Below are positions 16,941 through 26,000 of a DNA stretch of 64,000 nt, in pieces. Location: the NCBI GenBank assembly GCA_947501325.1, contig CANMVC010000001.1, positions 1,178,001 to 1,242,000 of the forward strand, read 5' to 3'. A program made the translations under genes and the position numbers. The DNA is from an uncultured Sphingomonadaceae bacterium (GTDB lineage Bacteria > Pseudomonadota > Alphaproteobacteria > Sphingomonadales > Sphingomonadaceae). Numbering within the stretch: position 1 is the first letter of the stretch; each line of letters starts with the position of its first letter. The notes below the pieces were generated by a model. That model did no database searches, was not told where the DNA came from, and saw only the letters and a program-made list of their open reading frames with translations.

Positions 16941-17894
16941 ATGTCCGGCTCAAATGATCATATTGACGATAAAGCGCGACGTTACGGCAAGCAGGCGATA
17001 GTCGCCGCTGCCGAGCGACTGCAATCGGGTGGACTGGTCGCTGTGCCTACCGAAACCGTCTATGGTTTGGCGGCCGATTCGACGAATGCCAGCGCCATTG
17101 CGGAAATCTACCGGACCAAGGGCAGGCCTGATTTCAATCCGTTGATTGTCCATGTGCCGGACTTGGACTCCGCACGCAAATTGGGGCTTTTTGATGGTCT
17201 AGCCATCCAATTGGCAGAAGGTTTCTGGCCCGGACCGCTTACAATAGTTGTGCCCAAGGCACCCGATTCCATCGTCGCACCTGCCGTGACTGCGGGCCTC
17301 GACACCATCGCGTTGCGATGTCCCGCGCATCCCCTGATGCAAGAATTATTGAAAGTTTCTGGACTCTTTCTTGCCGCACCCTCTGCCAATAAGAGCGGCA
17401 GCGTCAGCCCGACCATCGCGCAGCATGTCAAAAGCAGCCTGGGTGACCTAACACCCATGATACTGGATGGCGGCGCCTGTAAAAGCGGTATCGAGTCAAC
17501 CATCGTCGCCGTTAGAGGCGAAAATTATCAAATCCTGCGTCAAGGACCGATCACGTTAGAGGATTTAGAAACCTCTATTGGCAAAACTGGCATCACCGCC
17601 GATTTTGAACAGATTGAATCACCTGGCCAGCTATTGAGCCATTATGCGCCAACTAAACCCGTGCGCCTCGATGTTACTCGCGCCAATATCCAAGAATTTC
17701 ACATTGGTTTTGGTGCTATAGCAGGCCATTACAACCTTTCTGGCGCAGGAGACCTAGCAGAAGCGGCAAGCCATCTCTTTTCCGCAATGCATTTGGCCGA
17801 TTCCAGCGATAAGTCTGCTATCGCCGTTGCACCTATTCCAAAATACGGGATCGGTAGAGCGATCAATGATCGGTTGACCCGCGCCGCAACTTAA
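16941..17894 (+). CDS. L-threonylcarbamoyladenylate synthase (Sua5/TsaC, long form)
   Basis: This 317-residue enzyme makes threonylcarbamoyl-AMP from threonine, bicarbonate and ATP for the t6A37 modification of ANN-decoding tRNAs. The N-terminal YrdC domain (residues about 15-205) has GGLVAVPTETVYGLAADS and the FWPGPLTIVV segment; LFLAAPSANKSG is also conserved. After a linker (SPGQLLSHYAP), a C-terminal Sua5 domain makes this the long Sua5 type rather than short TsaC. It is divergent from the acyl-CoA dehydrogenase with 52 bp between starts. The function is confidently predicted. Confidence 0.94.
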   Translation: MSGSNDHIDDKARRYGKQAIVAAAERLQSGGLVAVPTETVYGLAADSTNASAIAEIYRTKGRPDFNPLIVHVPDLDSARKLGLFDGLAIQLAEGFWPGPLTIVVPKAPDSIVAPAVTAGLDTIALRCPAHPLMQELLKVSGLFLAAPSANKSGSVSPTIAQHVKSSLGDLTPMILDGGACKSGIESTIVAVRGENYQILRQGPITLEDLETSIGKTGITADFEQIESPGQLLSHYAPTKPVRLDVTRANIQEFHIGFGAIAGHYNLSGAGDLAEAASHLFSAMHLADSSDKSAIAVAPIPKYGIGRAINDRLTRAAT

Positions 17895-18012
17895 ATATTC
17901 CACAGTCAAATGTCTGATTTGGACGCAATTTCGTTTCAATTCGCAATTTTCTGTTGGTCAGGGCGATTTCGCAACTTATGAAGGGTCGTCTGGAGGGGAC
18001 AAGATAGAGAAT

Positions 18013-19065
18013 ATGGTGGGGCGCAATCAAAAATCTCTGGCGTTAATGGCAACTGCGTTGTTGTGGGGATGCAGCGGAACCGACACTGAAGAACAGCCCA
18101 AAGCCCGAAACCCAATTCCAGCGGCGACCATCACTGTCCATAGCGCCAGTCAGAATGAAACTATTACAGCCGCTGGCACCGTGCGCCTGCGCCGGGAAAC
18201 CGAGTTGGGCTTTACCACATCAGGTAAAGTCGCCTCTGTGCGCTATGAGGAGGGGGACCGGGTGAAGCGCGGCGCGTTGCTGGCAGCGCTCGACACCAGC
18301 ACGGTTTCGGCTGATCTGGAATCGGCAAAGGCCGAACGCGACCGCGCAGAAGCCGAATTTGGACGAATCCAGTCGCTCTATGCCGATGGTTGGGTCACCA
18401 AAGCGCGGCTGGAACAAGCCGAAGCCGCCTTGCGTTCGGCCAAGGCACAAGTCAATGCCAGCGGTTTTGCCAGTAGAACGGCACAGATTGTCGCTCCCAG
18501 CAATGGCATAGTCCTAACCCGCAATGTCGATTCGGGACAGATTGTGATGGCTGGTACCACCGCACTAGTGCTCGGCGAAACCGATAAGGGCTTCGTTCTG
18601 AAAGTTCCATTGACCGATGAAGATGCCTCCCGCGTTCGGGTCGGTATGCGCGCCAATGTCACAATATCTGCGGTATCCGACACGCCCTTTGAGGCTGTCG
18701 TCAGCGAAAAGGACGGTCGGGCAGACGAACGGACCGGGACTTTCGAAATCAGCTTCCTGCTGCCTGCCAATGAGCGGCTGCGGTCCGGTCAATTGGGGAC
18801 GGTTGATATAGAAGTTTCACGTAACAATGATGGTTCGATCGCCGTTCCGGCAACCGCAATATTTGGCGTGCGATCCGGCGAGGGACTGGTTTATGTCGTC
18901 GATGACAAAAAGCGCGTGAAACAGCGCAATGTCGTAATCGGCGAACTCACAGACGACAGCCTGGAAATTACCGCGGGCCTTAATGACGGCGATGTTGTTA
19001 TCACCCGCGGAGTTGAAAAGCTGCGTGATGGGGATCGCATACAACCGATCCGCACGGTTAAATGA
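18013..19065 (+). CDS. RND efflux periplasmic adaptor lipoprotein
   Basis: This 350-residue adaptor begins with a lipoprotein signal ending in LLWGC (Cys20), so it would be anchored by lipid rather than a helix. It then has lipoyl halves, a short helical hairpin (AKAERDRAEAEFGRIQSLYA) and a beta-barrel domain, ending with a membrane-proximal domain (KRVKQRNVVIGELTDDSLEI). It precedes an RND permease by 35 bp on the same strand. No outer-membrane factor gene is adjacent, so the pair may use a shared TolC-like channel, perhaps the one at 2912-4408, which is speculative. GGAGGGG lies rather far upstream of the ATG, so the start is not certain. Confidence 0.9.
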   Translation: MVGRNQKSLALMATALLWGCSGTDTEEQPKARNPIPAATITVHSASQNETITAAGTVRLRRETELGFTTSGKVASVRYEEGDRVKRGALLAALDTSTVSADLESAKAERDRAEAEFGRIQSLYADGWVTKARLEQAEAALRSAKAQVNASGFASRTAQIVAPSNGIVLTRNVDSGQIVMAGTTALVLGETDKGFVLKVPLTDEDASRVRVGMRANVTISAVSDTPFEAVVSEKDGRADERTGTFEISFLLPANERLRSGQLGTVDIEVSRNNDGSIAVPATAIFGVRSGEGLVYVVDDKKRVKQRNVVIGELTDDSLEITAGLNDGDVVITRGVEKLRDGDRIQPIRTVK

Positions 19066-19100
19066 TTTGGGCCCCATATTCTTTGGTGAGATTTTCGTAG

Positions 19101-22100
19101 ATGCTTGCTAAATTCGTCATCGAGCGTTGGCAGCTGGCCCTCATCCTATTCTCATTGCTGGTCGTACTGGGTATCAGCGCCCTTTCGAATATTACCCGGG
19201 CCGTTGATCCACATTTCCCCATTCCTGTGGTCAGCATCATCGCCATTCTGCCCGGTGCCGATGCTCAGGATATGGAAGAAACGATCGCCAAGCCGATCGA
19301 GGAGGCGGTCCAAAGTCTGGACGATATAAAGGAAGTTCGGTCCAACAGCACCGATGGTGGCAGCACCATCACCGTCGAATTTACCGATTGGAGTGGGGAT
19401 GTAGAGGGTTATTTCGACGATGTTGTCCGCGAAGTTAACGCCATTCGTGAGACATTGCCCCAAAATCTTCAGCGTTTGGAATTCCGCAAGGTCCGCACCA
19501 CCGAGGCAGCGGTGTTGCAACTCGCCCTGGTCAGTGAAACCGCATCATGGCGGCGGCTGGACAAATATGCCGATGATCTGGTTGATAATCTGACCCGCTA
19601 TCCCGGGGTGCGAGAAGCACGGATATTCGGTCTCCCGCAACCGGAAATTAGCGTTGAGATTGATCCAGCGCGCTTGTCAGAACTGCAAGTCCCGGCAAGC
19701 GCGGTTGCCGACGCTCTGAAACAGGGCGGGATAGAGCTTCCCGGGGGAGCTGTGCAAAGTGGTGATCGGCGACTCAATGTCAAAGCGGGCGGCGCTTTTC
19801 GCGATCTGGAAACCATTCGCAATTTGCCGCTGCGCGCAGCGGGAGGGGCTTTGCTGACCGTTCAAGATGTAGCAACCGTCAAATGGGGTGCCGCCGAGCA
19901 AATATATCGCACACGGCATAACGGCAAACGCGCCATAGTGGTAACAGCAACCCAAAAAGACGGCGTCGACGTGACCCGACTAAGGAAAGAATTGGATACA
20001 GAATTGGCCAATCAGCGGGCCACTTTGCCCCCCGATATCAAACTGGCGTTGCAATTTGATCAGAGCCGCGATGTTACGCGCCGTTTGAACGAATTGACAC
20101 GAGACTTTGCAATCGCCGTCGGTTTAGTCATTTTTACCTTACTACCGCTTGGTCGGCGCGCATCAGCAATGGTGATGATATCTATCCCCCTGTCATTGGC
20201 ATCAGGGCTGCTCGTTCTCTATGCAATGGGCTATAATCTCAGCCAGCTTTCCATCGCCGGTTTCATCGTCTCACTGGGCCTCTTGGTCGATGACTCTATT
20301 GTTGTTACCGAGAATATCGCACGCCATTTGCGCATGGGGAAAACACGAAAACAGGCGGCGATCGATGGCACTTTGGAGATCCGCAGCGCGGTTATCGGGT
20401 CAACTTTCGTTCTGATATTCGCTTTTGCGCCGCTGCTCTTTTTGCCGGGCGGGGCTGGCTCCTATACCCGTTCTTTCTATCTCGCGATCATGATGACGGT
20501 GGCCGCATCGCTGGTAATTTCACTATCCTTAATCCCTTTTGTCGCCAGCCGTTTTTTGCGCCGGGACGAGAATCCCGAGGGCAATGCCTTGCTGCGCTGG
20601 TTGAACGACAAAATCCAAACCTTCTATAGTCCGCTCTTGCATATCGCCCTGGGTGCGCCGCGGCGGACCGTTGCTATCGCAATGGTGCTATGTATATCCG
20701 CCTTTGCCCTTGTCCCATTAATGGGTTTCTCGCTTTTCCCGAATTCTGATTCCCCCTATTTCCGGGTGTCGGTGGAGACCGAACAAGGCAGCAGCCTGAA
20801 TCAAACCGACCAGATTGTCGGCCAGGTTGCCAAAATCATGGAGGCGGAACCATCGATAAAAGTCCGGGCCGAGAATATTGGTGCCGGTAATCCACAGGTA
20901 TTTTATAATGTTTTTGTCAGTGCAGAACGCACCAATTATGGTGAAGTGCTGGCGGTGCTCGATAAATGGGATGCGAATGACGGTCCAGAAATGGTCGAAC
21001 GCTTGCGGACAAAATTTGACGCCATTGCCGGCGCCCGCATAAAATTGGAACCCTTTCAAAATGGCCCCCCGATTGAAGCACCGGTCGCCATTGAGGTGTC
21101 GGGGCCGCAGCTCGATGTGCTGAAAGACCTGGCCGGTCAGATTGAGGATATCTTGCGCGACACGCCCGGTGCCAGAGACATCGACAATCCTATCAGAACA
21201 GACAAAATCGATCTTGATATCGGCCTGGATGAGAGAAAGGCGGCGTTGCTGAACATTCCGCCGGGCGAGGCGAGGCGGGCCATTCAATTGGCCATAAGCG
21301 GAGAACGCGCGGCGACTTTTCGAGATGCCGAAGGCGATAATTATCCGGTTACAGTGCGCTTGCCGCTGAAGGAAACACAGCCCGTTTCTGTTCTGGATGA
21401 TATCTATCTGGCTACGCGCAGCGGTGACCCTGTTGCGTTGTCACAAGTCACCAATCCAAAGCTGACCAACGTCTCCCCGCAGATTCAGCGCCGCCAGTTA
21501 GAACGCTCAGTTACTGTTACAGCGCAGCTTGAATATAATGAAGTGGCGTCCATTGTGACCAATGAGGCGGTGAAGGAAATCCAAAAAATCGATTTTCCCG
21601 AGGGTTACTCCTTCTCCATTGGCGGGGAAAGCGAATCTATTGGTGACACATTTGGTGATCTGGGGCCGATTGTATTCACCGCCATTCTTTTGATAATTGC
21701 AATTCTGGTTGCTGAATTTGGCCGCTTCAGAGAAACAATCGTGGTTGCAGGCGTCATTCCCTTGGGAACGTTTGGCGGATTGATCGCGCAATATCTGACC
21801 GGCAATTCGCTCAGCTTCATGGGTGTCATCGGGTTTATCGCATTGATTGGCATAGAAATTAAAAATTCCATCCTGCTTGTCGATTTCACCGCCCAATTGC
21901 GTAAACAGGGTATGCCTTTGCGGGAAGCTATTGAAAAAGCCGGTGAAGTACGGTTCCTGCCCGTATTGCTGACATCCGTTACCGCGATTGGCGGACTATT
22001 GCCGTTGGCTCTGCTGGGCGGGACGCTTTATGCGCCGGTTGCGATTATCATTATTGGTGGTTTGATAAGCTCGACCTTGCTTTCCCGCGTTGTGACCCCA

Positions 22101-22184
22101 GCTATGTACTTGCTTATCGCGCGCGGCGATGAGGAAAAAGAAAATGGCGGCGCCCCTGCCCACGACGACGTAGCGCCCGCCTAA
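19101..22184 (+). CDS. RND efflux transporter permease, AcrB/HAE superfamily
   Basis: This full-length 1027-residue inner-membrane permease has twelve predicted membrane segments in two repeats, each with a large periplasmic loop. TM1 (LALILFSLLVVLGISAL) is followed by the porter motif LPGADAQDMEETIAKPIEEA. TM4 has LVDDSIVVTENIARH with the proton-relay Asp pair near residue 400, and the second half ends IGIEIKNSILLVDFTAQLR and TLLSRVVTPAMYLLI. The group resembles proteobacterial RND pumps that export hydrophobic toxicants. The adaptor gene is immediately upstream; msrA starts 9 bp after the stop, behind its own SD. Confidence 0.94.
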   Translation: MLAKFVIERWQLALILFSLLVVLGISALSNITRAVDPHFPIPVVSIIAILPGADAQDMEETIAKPIEEAVQSLDDIKEVRSNSTDGGSTITVEFTDWSGDVEGYFDDVVREVNAIRETLPQNLQRLEFRKVRTTEAAVLQLALVSETASWRRLDKYADDLVDNLTRYPGVREARIFGLPQPEISVEIDPARLSELQVPASAVADALKQGGIELPGGAVQSGDRRLNVKAGGAFRDLETIRNLPLRAAGGALLTVQDVATVKWGAAEQIYRTRHNGKRAIVVTATQKDGVDVTRLRKELDTELANQRATLPPDIKLALQFDQSRDVTRRLNELTRDFAIAVGLVIFTLLPLGRRASAMVMISIPLSLASGLLVLYAMGYNLSQLSIAGFIVSLGLLVDDSIVVTENIARHLRMGKTRKQAAIDGTLEIRSAVIGSTFVLIFAFAPLLFLPGGAGSYTRSFYLAIMMTVAASLVISLSLIPFVASRFLRRDENPEGNALLRWLNDKIQTFYSPLLHIALGAPRRTVAIAMVLCISAFALVPLMGFSLFPNSDSPYFRVSVETEQGSSLNQTDQIVGQVAKIMEAEPSIKVRAENIGAGNPQVFYNVFVSAERTNYGEVLAVLDKWDANDGPEMVERLRTKFDAIAGARIKLEPFQNGPPIEAPVAIEVSGPQLDVLKDLAGQIEDILRDTPGARDIDNPIRTDKIDLDIGLDERKAALLNIPPGEARRAIQLAISGERAATFRDAEGDNYPVTVRLPLKETQPVSVLDDIYLATRSGDPVALSQVTNPKLTNVSPQIQRRQLERSVTVTAQLEYNEVASIVTNEAVKEIQKIDFPEGYSFSIGGESESIGDTFGDLGPIVFTAILLIIAILVAEFGRFRETIVVAGVIPLGTFGGLIAQYLTGNSLSFMGVIGFIALIGIEIKNSILLVDFTAQLRKQGMPLREAIEKAGEVRFLPVLLTSVTAIGGLLPLALLGGTLYAPVAIIIIGGLISSTLLSRVVTPAMYLLIARGDEEKENGGAPAHDDVAPA

Positions 22185-22193
22185 AAGGAGTTT

Positions 22194-22727
22194 ATGACTA
22201 TGCAGGAAGCGATTTTCGCCGGTGGCTGTTTCTGGTGCACCGAAGCGGTATTTAACGACATAGCAGGCGTCCACAGCGTCGAGAGCGGGTATATTGGCGG
22301 TGCCAATGCCAATCCCACCTATCGCCAGGTCTGTTCCGGCACGACTGGTCATGCCGAAGCAATCAAGATCGCCTTTGATCCCGAAGTGGTGAGCTATGAC
22401 GATCTGCTCGACATATTCTTTGCGACCCATGATCCGACCCAGCTCAACCGGCAGGGCAATGACATCGGAACGCAATATCGATCCGCTATCTTTCCTCTCG
22501 ACGACGACCAGCGCGCTGCGGCTGCCGCAGGCATAGAACGGGCGGGCGCAGACCGGTCGGAACCGATTGTGACCACGATAGAAGGACCGGCAACCTGGTA
22601 TGTAGCGGAGGATTATCACCAGCAATATTGGGCGGATGAAGGGCGCGGCAATCCTTATTGTGTTGCCACGATCCCACCGAAATTGCAGAAGCTGCGGACC
22701 AGTTTTGCGGATAAATTGAAGGATTAG
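22194..22727 (+). CDS. msrA: Peptide-methionine (S)-S-oxide reductase MsrA
   Basis: This 177-residue enzyme reduces methionine-S-sulfoxide in proteins, using thioredoxin. The active-site motif GGCFWC carries the catalytic Cys at residue 12, and the rest of the MsrA core is intact (VESGYIGG, SGTTGHAEAIKIAFDP, FFATHDPTQLNRQGNDIGTQYRS). The length is normal for a single-domain enzyme. The SD AAAAGGAG just before the ATG fixes the start. It follows the RND permease by 9 bp, an unusual link between efflux and oxidative repair, and precedes galU by 10 bp. Confidence 0.95.
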   Translation: MTMQEAIFAGGCFWCTEAVFNDIAGVHSVESGYIGGANANPTYRQVCSGTTGHAEAIKIAFDPEVVSYDDLLDIFFATHDPTQLNRQGNDIGTQYRSAIFPLDDDQRAAAAAGIERAGADRSEPIVTTIEGPATWYVAEDYHQQYWADEGRGNPYCVATIPPKLQKLRTSFADKLKD

Positions 22728-22737
22728 AACTATTTCC

Positions 22738-23607
22738 ATGCAACCGATCAAGAAAGCCGTCTTCCCCGTCGCAGGGATGGGCACCCGTTTCCTGCCAGCG
22801 ACCAAGGTCATGCCCAAAGAGCTGTTCCCGATCGTTGATCGCCCGTTGCTGCAATATGCAGTTGATGAAGCGCTGGAAGCTGGCATCGAACAGATGATCT
22901 TCGTCAATGGGCGCGGCAAGGGCATGATCGAGGACCATTTCGATCTGGCCTTTGAACTGGAGCGGAATATGGAGGATCGCGGCAAGGATCGCTCGGTTCT
23001 CGATGGCACACGCCTTAAGCCGGGCAATAGCGTCTTCGTGCGGCAACAGGAGCCGCTTGGTCTGGGCCACGCAATCTGGTGCGCGCGGGATATTATCGGT
23101 GACGAGCCGTTCGCGATCTTCCTGCCCGACGAGCTTATGGTCGGAAATCCCGGCTGCATGAAGCAAATGGTCAATGCCTATGACAAGCTGGGCGGCAATA
23201 TCGTCTGTGCGCTCGAAATCCCGATCGAAGATACACCCTCTTATGGCGTGATTGATCCAGGTTACCGCGACGGCCCGATCACCGAAGTCAAAGGTCTGGT
23301 CGAAAAGCCGGCCGCCGGCACCGCGCCATCCAATCTGATTCTGCCCGGTCGCTATATCCTGCAACCCGAAGTCATGCGTATTCTGGAGACTCAGGAAGCG
23401 GGCGCAGGTGGCGAAATCCAGCTGACCGATGCGATGGCGCAGATGATCGGCAAACAGCCCTTTCACGGCATGACTTTTGACGGGGCGCGCTATGATTGCG
23501 GATCGAAAGCCGGATATGTCGAAGCCAATCTGGCACTGGCACTGGCGCATCCCGAAATCGGCGATGACATTCGTGCCATGGCTGAGAATTTGCTCGCACA
23601 ATCATAG
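22738..23607 (+). CDS. galU: UTP-glucose-1-phosphate uridylyltransferase
   Basis: This 289-residue cytoplasmic enzyme makes UDP-glucose from UTP and glucose-1-phosphate, feeding exopolysaccharide, lipopolysaccharide and osmolyte synthesis. The nucleotidyltransferase signature is intact (PVAGMGTRFLPATK, then MPKELFPIVDRPLLQY), as are GLGHAIWCAR and the LPDELM metal-binding region. The length agrees with bacterial GalU. It starts 10 bp after msrA and could be in the same transcript. Confidence 0.95.
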   Translation: MQPIKKAVFPVAGMGTRFLPATKVMPKELFPIVDRPLLQYAVDEALEAGIEQMIFVNGRGKGMIEDHFDLAFELERNMEDRGKDRSVLDGTRLKPGNSVFVRQQEPLGLGHAIWCARDIIGDEPFAIFLPDELMVGNPGCMKQMVNAYDKLGGNIVCALEIPIEDTPSYGVIDPGYRDGPITEVKGLVEKPAAGTAPSNLILPGRYILQPEVMRILETQEAGAGGEIQLTDAMAQMIGKQPFHGMTFDGARYDCGSKAGYVEANLALALAHPEIGDDIRAMAENLLAQS

Positions 23608-23671
23608 GCTTGAGCTTCGTTCAGCGCGTCTTCATTGATCGGAGCGCACATATCCGCTTGAGGAGACCATC

Positions 23672-23941
23672 ATGCGCCTGACATCCGTTCTTATATCCGC
23701 CTTGGCCCTGACAATGGTCAGCGGCTGTGTGGCCAGCAAAATCGTCACGGCGCCGTTCAAGGCCGCCGGTACGGTTGTCGAAACCGCCGTCGATGCCTCC
23801 ACCCAAACCCAGTCAGAGCGAGAAGAGGACCTTGGCCGCCAGGTATTGGCGGAACGCAAACGCGAACGGGACGCCTGTCTCAAGCGAGCGCAGGATAAGG
23901 CCGAACGCAAACAATGCAAAAAGGCCTATGAGGACGACTAG
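23672..23941 (+). CDS. Small lipoprotein with charged coiled region
   Basis: This 89-residue protein has a lipoprotein signal ending in VSGC (Cys19). After a short spacer (VASKIVTAPFKAAGTVVE), a strongly charged Glu/Arg/Lys region (residues about 49-85) could form a helix or coiled coil, with two more Cys residues in RDACLKRA and RKQCKKAY. This pattern fits small proteobacterial lipoproteins of unknown function (the DUF6726-like type, from memory). The SD GAGGAG precedes the ATG. The function is unknown. Confidence 0.75.
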   Translation: MRLTSVLISALALTMVSGCVASKIVTAPFKAAGTVVETAVDASTQTQSEREEDLGRQVLAERKRERDACLKRAQDKAERKQCKKAYEDD

Positions 23942-23996
23942 GCCGGGTTCGTGTCCTGACTCTGCACCTTCACTCCGTTTCCATACCGATCCAGCT

Positions 23997-24068
23997 CCGT
24001 TCGTCCTGAGCCTGTCGAAGGACAGTTCCAGGACGCGCGACGCCCTTTGACAGGCTCAGTACGAACGG
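23997..24068. repeat. Dispersed sphingomonad-type palindromic repeat, paired arms
   Basis: The left arm, 23997-24021, is an inverted near-copy of the right arm, 24044-24068, with 23 of 25 bases complementary. The element holds the core CCTTTGACAGGCTCAGTAC and can form a long hairpin with a 22-base loop. It lies in the intergenic space between the small lipoprotein gene and the convergent M48 protease gene, so it may also act as a terminator. Single arms of the same family occur at 54144 and 59265. Confidence 0.85.
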
Positions 24069-24081
24069 CGGGACAAATTAT

Positions 24082-25119
24082 TCAATCTCTCCTTTCGGCT
24101 ATCAACAGCGGCGGCGGATATTTCCCGTCTATCGCTATCATCTGCTGCATCTTGGCAATTTCCTCTTCAAACAATTTCACCCGCTTCTTCCAGCGATAGT
24201 GAGTTGAGGCGGAAAATATCCCCTTGCCATATTGCTTGCCATAGCGGGTCCAGAAACCGATCGCGGCCTGCGGATCATAGCCGGCATTAGCCATCAGCCA
24301 GACCGACAGCCGGTCAGCCTCTATCTCGGCAGCCTTGATCCGTCCGGCGCTTTTGCCAAATTGGCCGAAAAATCCGCGATTGACCTTTTGCGCGTTGAGC
24401 CGATCGCGATGCTTGAGCAGGTTGTGCGCCAGTTCATGGGCAGCAATGGCGGCCAGCTCGTCGTCACTCAGCACATATTCGGCGAGGGTCGATGAAATGC
24501 TGACCATTTTCCCGTCGGCGGACGCCTCGCGATCCTTGCTCACCCGAATTTGAAATTGGCTGGCGCAAGTCTGCACCGCAGACAGTGTAATGTCCTGATT
24601 GATGCCGGCCCGCTGGATCGTCAAAATCACCCGGCCATCGTCAGCCGCATCGATGAGCTTCGCTTTCACGGCGGCAATCCGCCGATATTCCGGCTTCTCG
24701 CTGGCCAGCTGTTCTTCATCAACCGCAATATCCTCAACCCGAGCGCCATCAATCGCTATCACGCCATCGCCGGCTTCCAGCATGGCCGTGGCGGCGGGGC
24801 TGTCTGGCGCAACCGCGTTAATCGCTATCGGGCTGGCAAATCCATGAGCAAAGCGTGCGGTCGCCTGGTCGCCATATTGCGCGATATCATGCAACAGGAT
24901 CCCAAGATTGGGAACGGTCTCGGCACAATATTCCGCATTGGCGGCGACCAACCGAAAACCTGCCTCATATATGCGCTGGTCAAGCAGCTGCAGCGCTTTC
25001 AGCGCGAGCACGGACTCTGATTCTATATCCTGATCCTGTGCCTCTTGCGCCCATAGCGAGAGTGGCTGCACGGCCAACAACAAGGCGACAAATGATGAGA
25101 GAAAACGGAACATCAGCAT
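24082..25119 (-). CDS. M48 family metalloprotease with PDZ-like domain
   Basis: This 345-residue exported zinc peptidase has a signal peptide (residues about 1-24). A PDZ-like domain (IAINAVAPDSPAATAMLEAG, then DGVIAIDGARV) lies at residues about 90-175. The M48 catalytic motif HELAHNLLKHRD is near residue 230, with a distal Glu/Asp in IEADRLSVWLMANAGYDP. The layout suggests a periplasmic protease/chaperone for envelope quality control, like BepA/LoiP relatives, but with the PDZ placed before the catalytic part. An ATG two codons downstream is an equally good start. It begins 3 bp after the LysE gene, so the two are likely co-transcribed. Confidence 0.88.
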   Translation of the reverse strand: MLMFRFLSSFVALLLAVQPLSLWAQEAQDQDIESESVLALKALQLLDQRIYEAGFRLVAANAEYCAETVPNLGILLHDIAQYGDQATARFAHGFASPIAINAVAPDSPAATAMLEAGDGVIAIDGARVEDIAVDEEQLASEKPEYRRIAAVKAKLIDAADDGRVILTIQRAGINQDITLSAVQTCASQFQIRVSKDREASADGKMVSISSTLAEYVLSDDELAAIAAHELAHNLLKHRDRLNAQKVNRGFFGQFGKSAGRIKAAEIEADRLSVWLMANAGYDPQAAIGFWTRYGKQYGKGIFSASTHYRWKKRVKLFEEEIAKMQQMIAIDGKYPPPLLIAERRD

Positions 25120-25122
25120 GAC

Positions 25123-25803
25123 CTACCCGAGCAACCCTTTCGCGCCGTTGAACACCAGATCAATCCCGGCATCTTCAATATTCAAAAAAGCCATGACTAT
25201 CGCCACACAGATTAACACGGCGGCGGCGACATATTTGAAGACATCCTGCACCCGGTCGGCATTGCCCAAGCTCCGCGCCCGCGAAGCCAGAGCCGCATAA
25301 AAGGTCAGACCCGCAGTTTCAGTAAATATCGTCAGTCCGGCCAATATGCCAAATTGCACCCATAAATTGCCCGTGGGGTCCACAAAGGGCGGGATGATCA
25401 CGGTATAGAAAAACAGCGCCTTGGGGTTCGACATATGCACCGCGAGCCCGCTCAGGAAACCGCGCTGGAAACCCTCTGCCTTAGCCTTGGAGCCGCTGAG
25501 GTTCTGGCTCGCCCCGCGCAGCATCGCGATGCCCAGCCACGCCAGATAGGCGACACCGAGCCAGCGCAATACCGCATAGGCCGATGGGAAAGCCTGTATC
25601 ATCGCGATGAGTCCGAAAGCGGTCAGCGCATACCAGATGAAATTGCCGACATTGATCCCCACAATCGGCCCCAGCGCGCCGCGCATCCCGCCCTGTCGTC
25701 CCGGCGGCAAGGCGTGGCTGACGGTCACCATAGTCGCTGGCCCCGGCGTGAAGCAGAAGGTCAGGTCTGTGATCAGGAAGAGCAGGATAGTCTCAAGCGG
25801 CAT
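25123..25803 (-). CDS. LysE/RhtB family exporter
   Basis: This 226-residue inner-membrane protein has six predicted membrane segments and the LysE/RhtB motif region at the N-terminus (ITDLTFCFTPGPATMVTVSH), then GALGPIVGINVGNFIWY and the loop FLSGLAVHMSNPKALFFY. Members export amino acids or related small metabolites. The substrate is unknown. It is first in a two-gene unit with the M48 protease. Confidence 0.9.
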   Translation of the reverse strand: MPLETILLFLITDLTFCFTPGPATMVTVSHALPPGRQGGMRGALGPIVGINVGNFIWYALTAFGLIAMIQAFPSAYAVLRWLGVAYLAWLGIAMLRGASQNLSGSKAKAEGFQRGFLSGLAVHMSNPKALFFYTVIIPPFVDPTGNLWVQFGILAGLTIFTETAGLTFYAALASRARSLGNADRVQDVFKYVAAAVLICVAIVMAFLNIEDAGIDLVFNGAKGLLG

Positions 25804-26000
25804 ATTCAGGTTAACACCCCTTTAGATGAACCAGTTTCTACAGTTTCGACGCAGAAGCGCACAGAAATTTGCTTATTCTTCCCCCGGCGACACGGACATG
25901 CCACCCTGATCGGTCATCGGTAGAATGACCGCATCGGCGATATAATATCGAAAGCGGGTCATGTAGGACAGCGGAATTTTGGGGGCCAGGCCGAAACTGG
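25804..26000. other. Intergenic space without recognisable gene
   Basis: This is 197 bp between two minus-strand genes, the LysR regulator and the LysE exporter. I see no RNA gene, no convincing short ORF and no clear terminator hairpin. Confidence 0.5.

Noticed and set aside
22486-23601. 371-codon minus-strand ORF opposite galU and msrA
   Set aside because: Both plus-strand genes are intact with catalytic motifs.
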